Source of the DNA: Robiginitomaculum sp.
GTDB taxonomy: Bacteria > Pseudomonadota > Alphaproteobacteria > Caulobacterales > Maricaulaceae
Length of the DNA: 64,000 bases
Assembly (NCBI GenBank): GCA_016765135.1
Contig: JAESQN010000028.1
Span: 1 to 64,000, forward strand
Direction: 5' to 3'
In this document: positions 30,567 through 39,981 of the stretch, piece by piece
Layout of the letters: each line of letters begins with the position of its first letter
Position numbering within the stretch: the stretch's first letter is position 1
Notes under the pieces: generated by a model
Seen by the model: only the letters and a program-made list of their open reading frames with translations
The model's database searches: none
What the model was told of the DNA's origin: nothing
Program-made: the position numbers and the translations under genes

Positions 30567-32635
30567 AATTCCGCGCTGAACGATATTTTAAAATTTCGGC
30601 CGGGTAGGGGGATAATGTCTTTTAGGAATGATGTGTGTTGGCGGGCCTCTTGATCAAAGAGATTATTGATGCCGCCGCGCACGGTGAATTTATCATTGAT
30701 CTTGTAACTGGTTTGTAGATTGACCAGTGTATAACCATTTGTAACCAATTCACCCGGCGCGGTATCATCTTGCTTGGCTGCGTAATCAATCTCGGCGCGA
30801 AACCGCCAGTCACCGCTTTGCAAAACGGCACCAAGTGCAATGCCGAGCGGCGGTATACGCGGCAGGGAAATGCGCGGGGCGTTCCCGTCTGCGTCCAAAT
30901 TGGCATCTACATATTCAACCGAGCCGTCCACCAGCAAATCGAAACTTTTGAACGTCGCCAATTTAGCACCAGCCTCAAGCTCAAAGCCTTTGAAAACGGC
31001 GTCGGATGCGGTGAATATAAATTCTGGCAATCCGTCTTGTTGCGCACCTGTAGCGCGCCCAAATACATAATCACTATATTGAGTGGCAAAAATATTAAAA
31101 CTGGCAAAGCTGTATCCTTGCTTAAACCGCACGGATATTTCAGCGCCGCTTGCGACCTCAAGCCCTAAATTTATATCACCAATTTCAAATTGATTGGTCG
31201 CCAGATGTGGGCCGTTGGAGAACAGTTCTTCACTTGTCGGGGCGCGAGATGTTCTAAATATTGTGCCGCCCAAGCGAATGTTCTCTGTGAGATGATAATC
31301 AGCACCGGCCGATGCACTAAAGCCGGTAAAACTGCGAGATATATTGGCGGTGATGTTCTCATGTTGGTTGCGTTCATAACGCATACTGGCTTCCAAATGC
31401 CAATCGCCAATATTAAGCTCTTGAAATGTAAACACGCCTATTTGTGTCGACTTGCTCGGGGGGACGAAAGCCTCTGCGCCAATAGCGGCGAAGTCGCGCT
31501 GGCGTATTTGTGCGCCGTAAGCCGCCTGCCAATTACCGCGCTCTGCTTGCAGTAATTCGCCACGTAACTCAAACCCTTCATTGGTGAATACGGTACCGGT
31601 CGCGCCGTCTGGCTCAATCTCGCGGTGCTCGTAATCCCCATAGCCGCCATTGATGGTCAATGTTTCGAGGGCGCCGCCAAATTCTATACGGACAACACCG
31701 TCCACACGGGTTTGCCCCAGGACTACGGTGACGCCACCCTCTTCTTCTCCCCCCTCTTCTTCTCCAGGGCCATGTCCGCCGGGGATGCCGTACTCGCTGT
31801 CGAGATTGCGAACTGCAAGACCAACCAGCGCATTTTGGCCAATCCAGGACACCCCGGCAGCCAAGGCACTGGACTGTACGGCGGAATTTTCAACTCTGTT
31901 TTGGTCTTGAGGCTGCGCATCATCTGCCTCGCCCTCTGCGCTCCGAAGCACGGCGCTTTCTGCGAAACCGGGAATGCTATAGTCTTGCGTCTTGCGTGTG
32001 CTCGCGGCCACATGCCCCACCAAACTACCACCGCTAAACTCGCCGAGCTTATAGTTCACGCCAATGGCAGCTTCATAACCATCATCAACGCTGGATGCGC
32101 CTATACGCACTGCGCCTGTGAGCGGTTTATCAGGCACGCTGTCCGGGATACGTCCGTCGATGACATTGATGACCCCGCCCGAGGCGGAACTCCCGTAGCG
32201 CAACAGGCCAGAGCCGCGAATGATTTCGATGCGCGTCGCCATTGCTGGTTCGACCGAACCGGCATGATCGGGACTGGACGAGGCGGCATCAATAGAGCCA
32301 ATACCGTTGTCGAGAATGCGAATACGGTCGCCGCCTTGGCCGCGAATGAGCGGGCGTGATGCGCCAGGGCCAAAGAATGTCGAGGAAAGCCCCGGCGTTT
32401 TCTTTAAGGTCTCGCCCAGCGACCCGGACAAATTATTCGCGAGTTTTTCGCCGCTAATGACAGATACGCCGACCAGGCTTTCTCCGGCCGTTGCGGACAG
32501 GGGCGAGCCTGTGACGATGATTTCATCTAAAGTTTTGTCTGTCGTGGATGGGGTATCTGTTTGGGCATTGGCCATAATTGGGGAAAATACCGAAACGGCT
32601 ATAGCCGCTGTAGAGCGTAAAAATATGCTTTGCAT
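30563..32635 (-). CDS. ZnuD-like TonB-dependent receptor (probable zinc uptake)
   Basis: 690 residues. The signal peptide ends IMANAQ. A plug follows with LDEIIVTGSPL, RPLIRGQGGDRIRILDNG and RYGSSASGGVINVIDGRIP, then a 22-strand barrel ending in phenylalanine. The extracellular loop GIPGGHGPGEEEGGEEEGG is a His/acidic metal trap as in neisserial ZnuD. The blocks EELFSNGPHLATNQFEIGD and HTSFLKDIIPLPGRN are typical of ZnuD homologues. It lies 83 bases downstream of a small secreted protein gene on the same strand, behind a candidate Zur operator. Zinc is inferred; another metal is possible. Confidence 0.85.
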   Translation of the reverse strand: MQSIFLRSTAAIAVSVFSPIMANAQTDTPSTTDKTLDEIIVTGSPLSATAGESLVGVSVISGEKLANNLSGSLGETLKKTPGLSSTFFGPGASRPLIRGQGGDRIRILDNGIGSIDAASSSPDHAGSVEPAMATRIEIIRGSGLLRYGSSASGGVINVIDGRIPDSVPDKPLTGAVRIGASSVDDGYEAAIGVNYKLGEFSGGSLVGHVAASTRKTQDYSIPGFAESAVLRSAEGEADDAQPQDQNRVENSAVQSSALAAGVSWIGQNALVGLAVRNLDSEYGIPGGHGPGEEEGGEEEGGVTVVLGQTRVDGVVRIEFGGALETLTINGGYGDYEHREIEPDGATGTVFTNEGFELRGELLQAERGNWQAAYGAQIRQRDFAAIGAEAFVPPSKSTQIGVFTFQELNIGDWHLEASMRYERNQHENITANISRSFTGFSASAGADYHLTENIRLGGTIFRTSRAPTSEELFSNGPHLATNQFEIGDINLGLEVASGAEISVRFKQGYSFASFNIFATQYSDYVFGRATGAQQDGLPEFIFTASDAVFKGFELEAGAKLATFKSFDLLVDGSVEYVDANLDADGNAPRISLPRIPPLGIALGAVLQSGDWRFRAEIDYAAKQDDTAPGELVTNGYTLVNLQTSYKINDKFTVRGGINNLFDQEARQHTSFLKDIIPLPGRNFKISFSAEF

Positions 32636-32718
32636 GTGGGTGTCCAGAATGTCTGCACCTAGGGCTTCTCAGAGTTGAGATAGGCGGTGCGGTTTATGAT
32701 AATTTGAAGATTAATAAA

Positions 32719-33024
32719 TTATCGGCTGGGCGGGCCTCGTGCAGTCCCCGCAATACTGTGCGCGGGCAGGTGGGTCTCTGGTGTGGGCAGTATAAAGAGA
32801 TGCGTGCGGGGCGGTACGTAAATAATGATTTTGCTTGGCGGCATGGCCAAGTCGTCTAGGTCGTCATTTGCCAAAACAGAAAATACACAGACAGCACTAT
32901 CGTGATTGTGGGGGGCAGAGCCGTAATTGGCCGCATGGGCAATACTGCCCGCTCGTGCGCATAGGAAAAGCACGGCGACAAGAAGCGCAAAACCCCAACT
33001 ACGATGTTGTCGGACAAATCCCAT
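32719..33024 (-). CDS. Small secreted His-containing protein of the ZnuD-like operon
   Basis: 101 residues. A signal peptide (about 10-30, WGFALLVAVLFLCARAGSIAHA) leads into YGSAPHNHDSAVC, a His/Cys cluster resembling the HxH/C region of DUF2946-type small proteins found beside metal receptors. The remainder is proline-rich. The ATG has no ribosome binding site, and a promoter -10 box ends only 7 bases before it, so the message is probably leaderless. Function unknown; a periplasmic metal-handling role is inferred from context only. Confidence 0.65.
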   Translation of the reverse strand: MGFVRQHRSWGFALLVAVLFLCARAGSIAHAANYGSAPHNHDSAVCVFSVLANDDLDDLAMPPSKIIIYVPPRTHLFILPTPETHLPAHSIAGTARGPPSR

Positions 33025-33031
33025 AAGCCGG

Positions 33032-33059
33032 ATTATAGAGGTGGTGTAAAATTATGCAA
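33032..33059 (-). promoter_or_regulatory. Sigma-70 promoter of the ZnuD-like operon (leaderless)
   Basis: On the minus strand TTGCAT (33059-33054) and a perfect TATAAT (33037-33032) are separated by 16 bases. Only CCGGCTT separates TATAAT from the ATG at 33024, so transcription would start at or next to the start codon. Confidence 0.65.
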
Positions 33060-33069
33060 TACTATAACA
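33050..33069 (-). promoter_or_regulatory. Candidate Zur operator
   Basis: Minus strand TGTTATAGTATTGCATAATT overlaps the -35 box of the promoter above. It agrees at 12 of 15 leading positions with the E. coli znu operator as I remember it (TGTTATAATATCACA). A repressor here would block the promoter when zinc is plentiful, which fits a ZnuD-like receptor. The resemblance is suggestive, not proof. Confidence 0.4.
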
Positions 33070-33082
33070 AAAAATAACGTAC

Positions 33083-33115
33083 AAAAAAAGCCCGCATATG
33101 CAAATATGCGGGCTT
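33083..33115 (-). terminator. Rho-independent terminator of the M13 peptidase gene
   Basis: AAGCCCGCATAT pairs with ATATGCGGGCTT around GCAA. On the minus strand the second arm runs into TTTTTTT. It lies 20 bases past the stop of the M13 peptidase gene. Confidence 0.9.
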
Positions 33116-33135
33116 ACTCTTGCCTTGTTCAGATA

Positions 33136-35205
33136 CTACCAGATTTTTACGCGGTCTTCTGGCGCTAGATAAAGCGCATCGCCGGGCTGGACGTCAAAGG
33201 CAACATACCATTGATCGAAATTACGCACGATACCGTTGGCGCGGTATTCGCCTGGGCTGTGGGGGCCGTTTTTAAGCTGGGTGCGCATGGCTTCTTCGCG
33301 AAATTTGCGTTGCCAAATTTGGCCGTAAGCTAGGAAGAAACGCTGGTCGCCAGTATAGCCGTCTATCACGGGGGCGGGTTTGCCGCCGAGCGATTTTTTA
33401 TAGGCGGCATAGGCCATAGTGATACCCGTAAGGTCGCCAATATTTTCGCCCAATGCAAGCTTGCCGTTAATATGCTCACCGGGCAGGGGCTCAAACTGGT
33501 CATATTGGGCAATAAGGACTTCGGACCTGGCTTTGAACGCAGCCTGGTCGGCTTCGCTCCACCAGTTGCGCTGTTTGCCGTCGCCGTCGGATTTAGAGCC
33601 CTGGTCGTCAAAACCATGGCCCATTTCATGGCCGATTACCGCACCAATACCGCCGTAATTAACCGCCGGATCAGCATTTGGATCAAAGAACGGTGCTTGC
33701 AAAATCGCCGCCGGGAAGACGATTTCATTTCGGCCTGCATTATAATAGGCATTGACGGTTTGCGGTGTCATGCCCCAATCTTCTTTTCTAATCGGGCCGC
33801 CAAGTTTTGAAATCATGTCGTTCCATTGCCAGACATTAGCGGATTTAACTGTGCCAATGAGATCGTTTTTATTCACGGATAAGCTCGAATAATCTTTCCA
33901 CTTATTTGGGTACCCGATTTTGGCGTTAAACTTAGCCAATTTGTCTTGGGCTTCGACCTTGGTGTCGGCGCCCATCCATTCCAAATTATCCAGACCGTCT
34001 TTGAATGAGGCGCGCAAATTTTCAATCAGGTCATCCATTTGCGCTTTGGAGGATGGCGGGAAATGCCGTTCAACATAAACCTGGCCAATAGCTTCACCAA
34101 GATTGCCGTTGATCAGGCTAACGCCGCGCTTCCAGCGCTCACGTTGAACCTCAGTGCCGCGTAAGGAGGTGCTATAAAATGCAAAACGGGCTGCATCCAG
34201 CTTGCTAGGTAGGTAGGACGTATTTCCACCAATATAATGGATTGTCATGTAATCTTTGAGAACTGCCAGAGGCGTTTCGCTAAAGATTTTGGCTGAACCT
34301 TGAAGAGCGTCGGTTTCGCGTATAACGAATTCTTTTTCGCTACCAATCCCGGCGGCGTCCACCATTGCGGCCCAATCAAACCCCGGCGCGAAATCAATCA
34401 GCTCGTCCTTGGTCATCTTGTTATAGGTCAAATCTCGGTTGCGGCGTTTTACCGGTGTCCAGTGTACATTCGCTAATTTGGTTTCAAATGCCATGACGGC
34501 CTTGACCCGTGCATCTGCGTTTTGTGCATCTGATGCCTCAAGCATTGTGGTCATATATGTGAGATAATCGTCGCGCAGTCCGACAGATTTTTCGCCCGCG
34601 TCCAGATAATAACTCCTGTTGGGCATGCCAAGTCCGGATTGGGTTAGATAAAAAAGATAGGCTTCCGGGTTTTTGGCATCCGTCGTTACGAAACCCCCAA
34701 ATGGGGAGCGTACGCCCATAGTTGGATCGCCCATCATGGCGGCTACGGCTTTGTGGCTACCCAAGGCCGCAATCTTCGCGAGATCGGCTTGTACCGGAGC
34801 CATACCTTTGGCTTCTATGGTGTCCGTGTCCATGAAGGCGGCGTAAAGATCCCCGATTTTTTGTTCGACCGAACCGACTTTATTGGTCTGCCCGGACAAA
34901 TCGTTGATAATGGTTTTGACCTGTTCTTGTGAACGGTCAGCGAGAATACCGAAAGACCCATAGGTTGATTTATCGGCGGGGATTTCTGTATTTTTCAGCC
35001 AGGTGCCGCTAACATAATGGAAAAAGTTATCGCCGGGCTTCACACCTTTATCCATATTTGCCAAGGCCACACCGAATGTGCCAAGTGCCGCAGATTGTGC
35101 CTGAACCGTCTCGACGGGTAGGGCGGTTTCTTTGCCACACGCACTTAGGCCAGTGGCTAACCCGAGCGCTAATAAGCTCGGGACGAGTAGTTTATGAAGG
35201 GGCAT
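33136..35205 (-). CDS. M13 family zinc metallopeptidase (PepO/neprilysin-like), lipoprotein
   Basis: 689 residues. The N-terminus is a lipoprotein signal with lipobox LSAC, so the enzyme is anchored at the periplasmic face of a membrane. The zinc site HEMGH is near residue 526, with the third-ligand motif ENIGDLTG near 587. The substrate-binding NAYYNAGRNEIVFPA is also present. These enzymes trim oligopeptides. ATG 35205 follows AGGAGAACATA; the reading frame stays open upstream to 35400 but that part lacks a plausible start. A 52-base gap separates it from the RND pump gene. Confidence 0.94.
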   Translation of the reverse strand: MPLHKLLVPSLLALGLATGLSACGKETALPVETVQAQSAALGTFGVALANMDKGVKPGDNFFHYVSGTWLKNTEIPADKSTYGSFGILADRSQEQVKTIINDLSGQTNKVGSVEQKIGDLYAAFMDTDTIEAKGMAPVQADLAKIAALGSHKAVAAMMGDPTMGVRSPFGGFVTTDAKNPEAYLFYLTQSGLGMPNRSYYLDAGEKSVGLRDDYLTYMTTMLEASDAQNADARVKAVMAFETKLANVHWTPVKRRNRDLTYNKMTKDELIDFAPGFDWAAMVDAAGIGSEKEFVIRETDALQGSAKIFSETPLAVLKDYMTIHYIGGNTSYLPSKLDAARFAFYSTSLRGTEVQRERWKRGVSLINGNLGEAIGQVYVERHFPPSSKAQMDDLIENLRASFKDGLDNLEWMGADTKVEAQDKLAKFNAKIGYPNKWKDYSSLSVNKNDLIGTVKSANVWQWNDMISKLGGPIRKEDWGMTPQTVNAYYNAGRNEIVFPAAILQAPFFDPNADPAVNYGGIGAVIGHEMGHGFDDQGSKSDGDGKQRNWWSEADQAAFKARSEVLIAQYDQFEPLPGEHINGKLALGENIGDLTGITMAYAAYKKSLGGKPAPVIDGYTGDQRFFLAYGQIWQRKFREEAMRTQLKNGPHSPGEYRANGIVRNFDQWYVAFDVQPGDALYLAPEDRVKIW

Positions 35206-35257
35206 TATGTTCTCCTGTTGGGTTGGTTGAGGCTTTCTTATTTTTGTGCGAATAGGT

Positions 35258-38200
35258 TTAACTGTTAACGGCGGCCGGGATTTCACTATCATCCAAGCCG
35301 TGTTCTGCCAAAGCAATTGCCATCTCGGGGTCATAACTTGATCCAAGCGGTGGTTGTTTTTGGCCTGTCCACAGGCGTTTGAAGACGCGGTTGATATCAA
35401 TACCGATACCGTAAAGTGCGGGTACCAACATCAGGGTCAGGAAGAAATCGAACAAGACACCAAAGGCCAGCGCCACAATCATCGGCTTGAGAAACTCTGC
35501 TTGCGCGGAATTTTCGGCCAGCATGGGCAGAACGCCGACAAAGGTTGTCACCGAGGTGAGCAGGATAGGTCTGAACCTGGCCACACAGGCATCGATCATG
35601 GCTTGGTAGGAGCCTAAGCCCTTAGATTTTAGCCGGTTGACATAATCAATCAAAACCAGATTGTCATTGACCGCCACCCCGGCGGCAGCAAAGAAACCAA
35701 ATATGGACATCATACCAAGGGGTACACCCGTGACGATGCAGCCAAACACCATGCCAACGAAAGCGAACGGAATGGCAACCAAAATCAGGAACGGTTGAAA
35801 ATAAGACCTAAACCCAACGGCCAGAAGAAAATACATAGCCGCAAGCACAAACCAACCCGAGCGTTTTATTTCGCGCAAAAACGTTCTTTGTTCATCATCA
35901 GCCCCGATCAAAAGCCTTTCAGCATTGGGGTTGGCGAGTTCCCAGTTTGGTAGAAAACTCCCTGTCATATCAGCTTGTATTTCTTGCCGGGCTTGGGGGC
36001 CACCAATAATGACTGCGCCTACGGATATGATTTGCTTGCGGTCTCTGCGGTTAATGCGGCTGATACCCGGCGCAAAATTTACTTCTGCCACGGAATATAA
36101 CGGGACTTCCGTACCGCTCCCGGTACGGATACGTAATTGCTGCAAGCTGTCAATCGAATCTCGTGCCGCCTTGGGGTAACGTAACACAACCCGTACATCT
36201 TCGCCGTTTCTCGGGATACGTTGGACTTCGCGACCAAAAAAGGCTTCGCGGACTTGGCGGGTCAATGACGCCAACGTAATCCCCAGGCTTTCGGCTCCTG
36301 GCTTTAGGGTAAATTGCATTTCCTGGGACGAGCTTTCCAAACTATCCCATGTACGTACAACACGACCATAACTTTCAAGCTGGGCTTTCAGCTCTTTCAT
36401 GGCGCGGGACAAATCGTCTTCATTATCTGATGCAATGGCGTAGCGCACCATTTGTCCGCCGCCACGCTGGCCGCCAGCGGCACTGACCTGGATCCGGTAT
36501 GCATCGGGGATGTCGCCGAGATATTCTTCAAGTTTATCAGCTATATTGGTGGACGAAATTTCGCCTCTGTCCTCGGCTCGTGCAAGGCCCAAAAAAGCCT
36601 GTAAATTGTTGTTATTTATAAAACTGCCCGGTGCGGGGATAAGTTCATAATCAACACCAAAATCTTCTTGCGAATTGTCATTGAGCGTAACAATCGCCCC
36701 GTCCAATTGTGTTTGTATCTGGGTCAGCCGTTCAAATGATGTCCCTTCGGGTAAGGAAATTCGCACCATCAACATGTCACCGCCAAAGTCCGGGAACATT
36801 TGCACTTTGACCAAATTGGCCTGAATGGCGCTAAAGGATAAATACATCAGCCCGACAAAGGTCGCCAATGTTGCATAGCGAAATTTGATAATAAATGCGA
36901 CGAATGGTCGGAAGTATTGCCGGGAAAATGATACTAGGCTGTCCGCCATCATGGTTTGAAACCGCGAAAACGGATTCATTTTTTCTCGTGGAGGCAGTGG
37001 TTTCAAATGGCGCAAATGGGCCGGCAGTATAAGGAATGCCTCAACCAGAGAAAACACCAAAGCCGCGATCACAACTAGGGATATCTGTGTGGTAAAATCT
37101 GAAGTTTGCCCGGATAAAAACATCAAAGGTAGAAAAACCATAATCGTGGTGATAACCGCAAATATAACTGGTTTGGACACCATATTTGCCCCAGCTATGC
37201 TGCCGCGTGTGCCACTAACCCCGTGTTCCACATGGAAATGCACACTTTCCCCGACCACAATGGCATCATCAACCACAATCCCGATCACCAGCAAAAACGC
37301 GAATGTAGAAATCATATTGAACGAAATTCCGATAAAAGGCGCAATGGCAAATGCGCCCAAAAACGAAACCAAAATACCGATGCTCACCCAAAGCGCCACG
37401 GCTGGGCGCAGAAAAATGGTCAATATCAGCAAGACCAACAACATGCCAATCAGGGCATTCCAGCCGATAAGCGACATACGCGAATCAAAGCCAACTGAGG
37501 AATCTGCCCACATGGACAAGGTGAGTTCCGGCGGTAAGGTTTCGTTTTTTTGCTCTATATATGCGCGAAAGGCTTTGCCAGTTTTGGACACATTGGGTTT
37601 GTCAGGCGAAACCACCCGAAAAAATATAGCTTCTTCACCTTTATAATTGACGGCGATATTCGCATCTGCGAACCCGTCAATCACTACGGCTATGTCCTTC
37701 AGTAATATTTTACCGCCGCCGGGGTTCTGCCGAATAATAATTTTTTCAAAATCGGCCTGACTATTGGCCAGAGCGCGGGTACGCAATTGTAATTTACCAG
37801 CGCTGGTTTTCACTTCCCCTGCGGACTGACTAATGGACGCGCCGGATATAGCTGTGGCAACTTGTTGAAAGGTGAGGTTAAATTGGCGTAGTTTTTCTTC
37901 TGCAATTTCAATAGTGATTTCGTATGGAAGCCTGGCCATGGCTTCGGTCAGCTCGCCGCCAAACAACCCCGCCATTTCATCGCGAACATCATCTGCTATT
38001 GCTTGTAAGCGTAGCCGGTCCATATCGCCGTGCAATGCCATAAACATATATTGAATTTGTATATTGGTTCGCCTGACGGTTAAGCTAAAGGCGTCGGGCG
38101 GCAGATTGGTGATGCCGTCAACCCGGGTTTTCACCGTATCAAGGATTTGGTCAAAATCAGCATTGGACTTGGTTTTGATCATGACCCGTCCGCCACCTTC

Positions 38201-38458
38201 AAATGCAACGGCTTCCAGGTGATCAATGCCGTCTATATCATGGACAGCTTCTTCGATGCGGGTGATGATTTGCTCTTGCATGTCGCGGGGTGAGGCACCT
38301 TGCCAGACCGATTCCACTCTGATTTCACTGGACTTGGCCCCAGGAAAGATTTCCCGCTCAAGTATGAGAAACCCGAATATACCTGTGATGATAATTGCTA
38401 TCATAAGCAGGTTTGCTGCTACAGAATTTTTTGCCCACCAGGCTATAAGACCCTGCAT
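35258..38458 (-). CDS. RND efflux transporter permease (AcrB/MexB superfamily)
   Basis: 1066 residues with the RND topology: one N-terminal membrane helix, a large periplasmic loop, six helices, a second loop, then five helices. The proton-relay aspartates are visible in VIGIVVDDAIVVGESV (fourth helix). The second half carries GVAVNDNLVLIDYVNRL, the matching repeat. It exports substrates from periplasm or inner membrane through a TolC-type channel. Its ATG overlaps the adaptor stop (TAATG) with AGGAGACGAA upstream. Overall sequence resembles proton-driven hydrophobic-compound pumps more than CusA-type metal pumps; substrate unknown. Confidence 0.94.
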   Translation of the reverse strand: MQGLIAWWAKNSVAANLLMIAIIITGIFGFLILEREIFPGAKSSEIRVESVWQGASPRDMQEQIITRIEEAVHDIDGIDHLEAVAFEGGGRVMIKTKSNADFDQILDTVKTRVDGITNLPPDAFSLTVRRTNIQIQYMFMALHGDMDRLRLQAIADDVRDEMAGLFGGELTEAMARLPYEITIEIAEEKLRQFNLTFQQVATAISGASISQSAGEVKTSAGKLQLRTRALANSQADFEKIIIRQNPGGGKILLKDIAVVIDGFADANIAVNYKGEEAIFFRVVSPDKPNVSKTGKAFRAYIEQKNETLPPELTLSMWADSSVGFDSRMSLIGWNALIGMLLVLLILTIFLRPAVALWVSIGILVSFLGAFAIAPFIGISFNMISTFAFLLVIGIVVDDAIVVGESVHFHVEHGVSGTRGSIAGANMVSKPVIFAVITTIMVFLPLMFLSGQTSDFTTQISLVVIAALVFSLVEAFLILPAHLRHLKPLPPREKMNPFSRFQTMMADSLVSFSRQYFRPFVAFIIKFRYATLATFVGLMYLSFSAIQANLVKVQMFPDFGGDMLMVRISLPEGTSFERLTQIQTQLDGAIVTLNDNSQEDFGVDYELIPAPGSFINNNNLQAFLGLARAEDRGEISSTNIADKLEEYLGDIPDAYRIQVSAAGGQRGGGQMVRYAIASDNEDDLSRAMKELKAQLESYGRVVRTWDSLESSSQEMQFTLKPGAESLGITLASLTRQVREAFFGREVQRIPRNGEDVRVVLRYPKAARDSIDSLQQLRIRTGSGTEVPLYSVAEVNFAPGISRINRRDRKQIISVGAVIIGGPQARQEIQADMTGSFLPNWELANPNAERLLIGADDEQRTFLREIKRSGWFVLAAMYFLLAVGFRSYFQPFLILVAIPFAFVGMVFGCIVTGVPLGMMSIFGFFAAAGVAVNDNLVLIDYVNRLKSKGLGSYQAMIDACVARFRPILLTSVTTFVGVLPMLAENSAQAEFLKPMIVALAFGVLFDFFLTLMLVPALYGIGIDINRVFKRLWTGQKQPPLGSSYDPEMAIALAEHGLDDSEIPAAVNS

Positions 38459-39756
38459 TATTCGTCTCCTGCTTTACTTTTCTTTTTATTTTTTTTGCGG
38501 CTTTCCTTTTTGGCAATGGCATATTCTTTTTGGGCCGCGACATAGCTTTTTTTGCTCTCGGCCAGTTTCTTCTTAGCCGCCGCTAAATCTACCTGGGCGT
38601 CGTCTTTTTTCTTGTCCTTCTCATCTTCATCTTTTTTGGTATCCACCAAGATTATTGTCGGGTCATTGACGTCAAGGGCGCGGAATTTATAATTGATCTG
38701 GGACTGTTCCATGGGCGAGACGATGACCAAAGCACCCGGAGTAATGCCGCCCAAAAGCGCGGCACGCTCAGGGTTGGTGTCCAACACATCCACATCATGG
38801 ATTTTGGCAATCCCGTCCTGGTTGACCGTGTAAACCTTATCATTTGGGCGCAGGGCATCACGGGGAATTATTATGACGCCTTCCAGAGTTTTTCCTTCGA
38901 TCTGCGCATCCACAAACAGTCCGGGAGACATGGGATAATTGCCGTCCGCCGCACCTTTGCCGTAAGGATCCACCACTTCGGCAATGGCAAACATCGAGCG
39001 GGTTTGCGGGTCATAGGCCGCATCGGTGCGCATGATTTTTCCGTTCCAAATCCGGACTTTACCGCCGATAATAGCGGATAGTTTGACGTCCAAAGCAGCG
39101 TCCCGGCTTTTTGCGACATAAGCCAGCGGCAGGTCAATTCGTGCTATATCGGCGTCGCTTAGAGCCAGGCGAACCTCGGCAATATCGGTGGAAAAAATCC
39201 GGCCCAGCCGTGCGCCTGGGTTCACATATTGGCCAATGTCCGCCACTTTTTCACGCACCCGCCCGTTAAACGGTGCGGTTACGGCCGCGCGGCGCAAGCG
39301 GATATTGGCATTGTCCAAATCTGCCTGGGCGGACTGTAATCCGGCCTGGGCTTCGAGGAGTTGTGGTTTGCGCAGGGTTAGGTCTGTGGCTTCTTTTCCG
39401 CCGCCCAAATCGTCCCAGTCAAGGCGCGCAATGGCGCCTTCTGATTGCTCGCGCAGCAAGATTTGCTGGGCGCGGGCCACAGCCGCTTCGGCGCGTACCA
39501 CGGCAACATTAAAATCTGCAGGATCAATGCGGTAAAGCACATCGCCTTTGGCAAAAAGCCCGCCCGAAATAAATTTCGGCGAGACATAGACGATTTTCCC
39601 GGCCACTTCCGGGACAAGGTCGATTTCCGTGCGTGGTCGGCTTTCACCTTGCACATTGACCTTGAGCTGAACCGTGTCCGAAACGGCAATGCTGGCCGTG
39701 ACCGCCAAAACGGGACGACTACGTTTTTTGACCTCTGGTTTTTTTTTTAAAGGCAT
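38458..39756 (-). CDS. RND periplasmic adaptor (membrane fusion protein), main frame
   Basis: 432 residues from ATG 39756. Barrel-sandwich halves (VPEVAGKIVYVSP; RAAVTAPFNGRVREKVADIGQ in two parts of the lipoyl fold), an alpha-helical hairpin and beta-barrel (LGRIFSTDIAEVRLALSDAD) are clear. The C-terminus has a long Lys/Glu-rich charged helix, unusual for the family. From this ATG the protein would have no signal or membrane anchor. The anchor is encoded just upstream in another frame (39719-39874); the frames join if one A of a ten-A run (39739-39748) is skipped, giving 471 residues. ATG 39756 has no good ribosome binding site. See findings. Confidence 0.85.
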   Translation of the reverse strand: MPLKKKPEVKKRSRPVLAVTASIAVSDTVQLKVNVQGESRPRTEIDLVPEVAGKIVYVSPKFISGGLFAKGDVLYRIDPADFNVAVVRAEAAVARAQQILLREQSEGAIARLDWDDLGGGKEATDLTLRKPQLLEAQAGLQSAQADLDNANIRLRRAAVTAPFNGRVREKVADIGQYVNPGARLGRIFSTDIAEVRLALSDADIARIDLPLAYVAKSRDAALDVKLSAIIGGKVRIWNGKIMRTDAAYDPQTRSMFAIAEVVDPYGKGAADGNYPMSPGLFVDAQIEGKTLEGVIIIPRDALRPNDKVYTVNQDGIAKIHDVDVLDTNPERAALLGGITPGALVIVSPMEQSQINYKFRALDVNDPTIILVDTKKDEDEKDKKKDDAQVDLAAAKKKLAESKKSYVAAQKEYAIAKKESRKKNKKKSKAGDE

Positions 39757-39874
39757 TTAAACCGCCGCCTAAAATCACAAATACCAATAAGATGAGGAGT
39801 GGTACCAATATGACCAATGCTTTGCGCATAAGCCCACTGCTTTCTCGTTGTATGCCTATAGTTTCATTGCCCAT
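39719..39874 (-). CDS. Out-of-frame N-terminal anchor of the RND adaptor
   Basis: A 51-codon frame with a proper start: AAAGGGA lies 7-8 bases before ATG 39874. It encodes a charged head (MGNETIGIQRESSGLMRK) and one hydrophobic helix (LVILVPLLILLVFVIL), then AFKKK, which flows into PEVKKRSRPV of the adaptor if the A10 run is read as A9. As written, it reads through to a TAG about ten codons later. It is either the true 5' end of the adaptor expressed by slippage or frameshifting, or marks a one-base error or mutation. Confidence 0.75.
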   Translation of the reverse strand: MGNETIGIQRESSGLMRKALVILVPLLILLVFVILGGGLNAFKKKTRGQKT

Positions 39875-39981
39875 TTCAATGTCCCTTTAATCTGCCTGAG
39901 GCTAATATTCTCAAATCACCAATAGTACTTTTGGTGTGTTCTCGTATTGCGCGAAAAAATCTAATTTTGCAAGCCCGTATG

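Noticed and set aside
31625-32359. 244-codon open frame antisense to the ZnuD-like receptor
   Set aside because: The receptor reads with clear plug and barrel motifs; the opposite frame has no recognisable fold or start signal.
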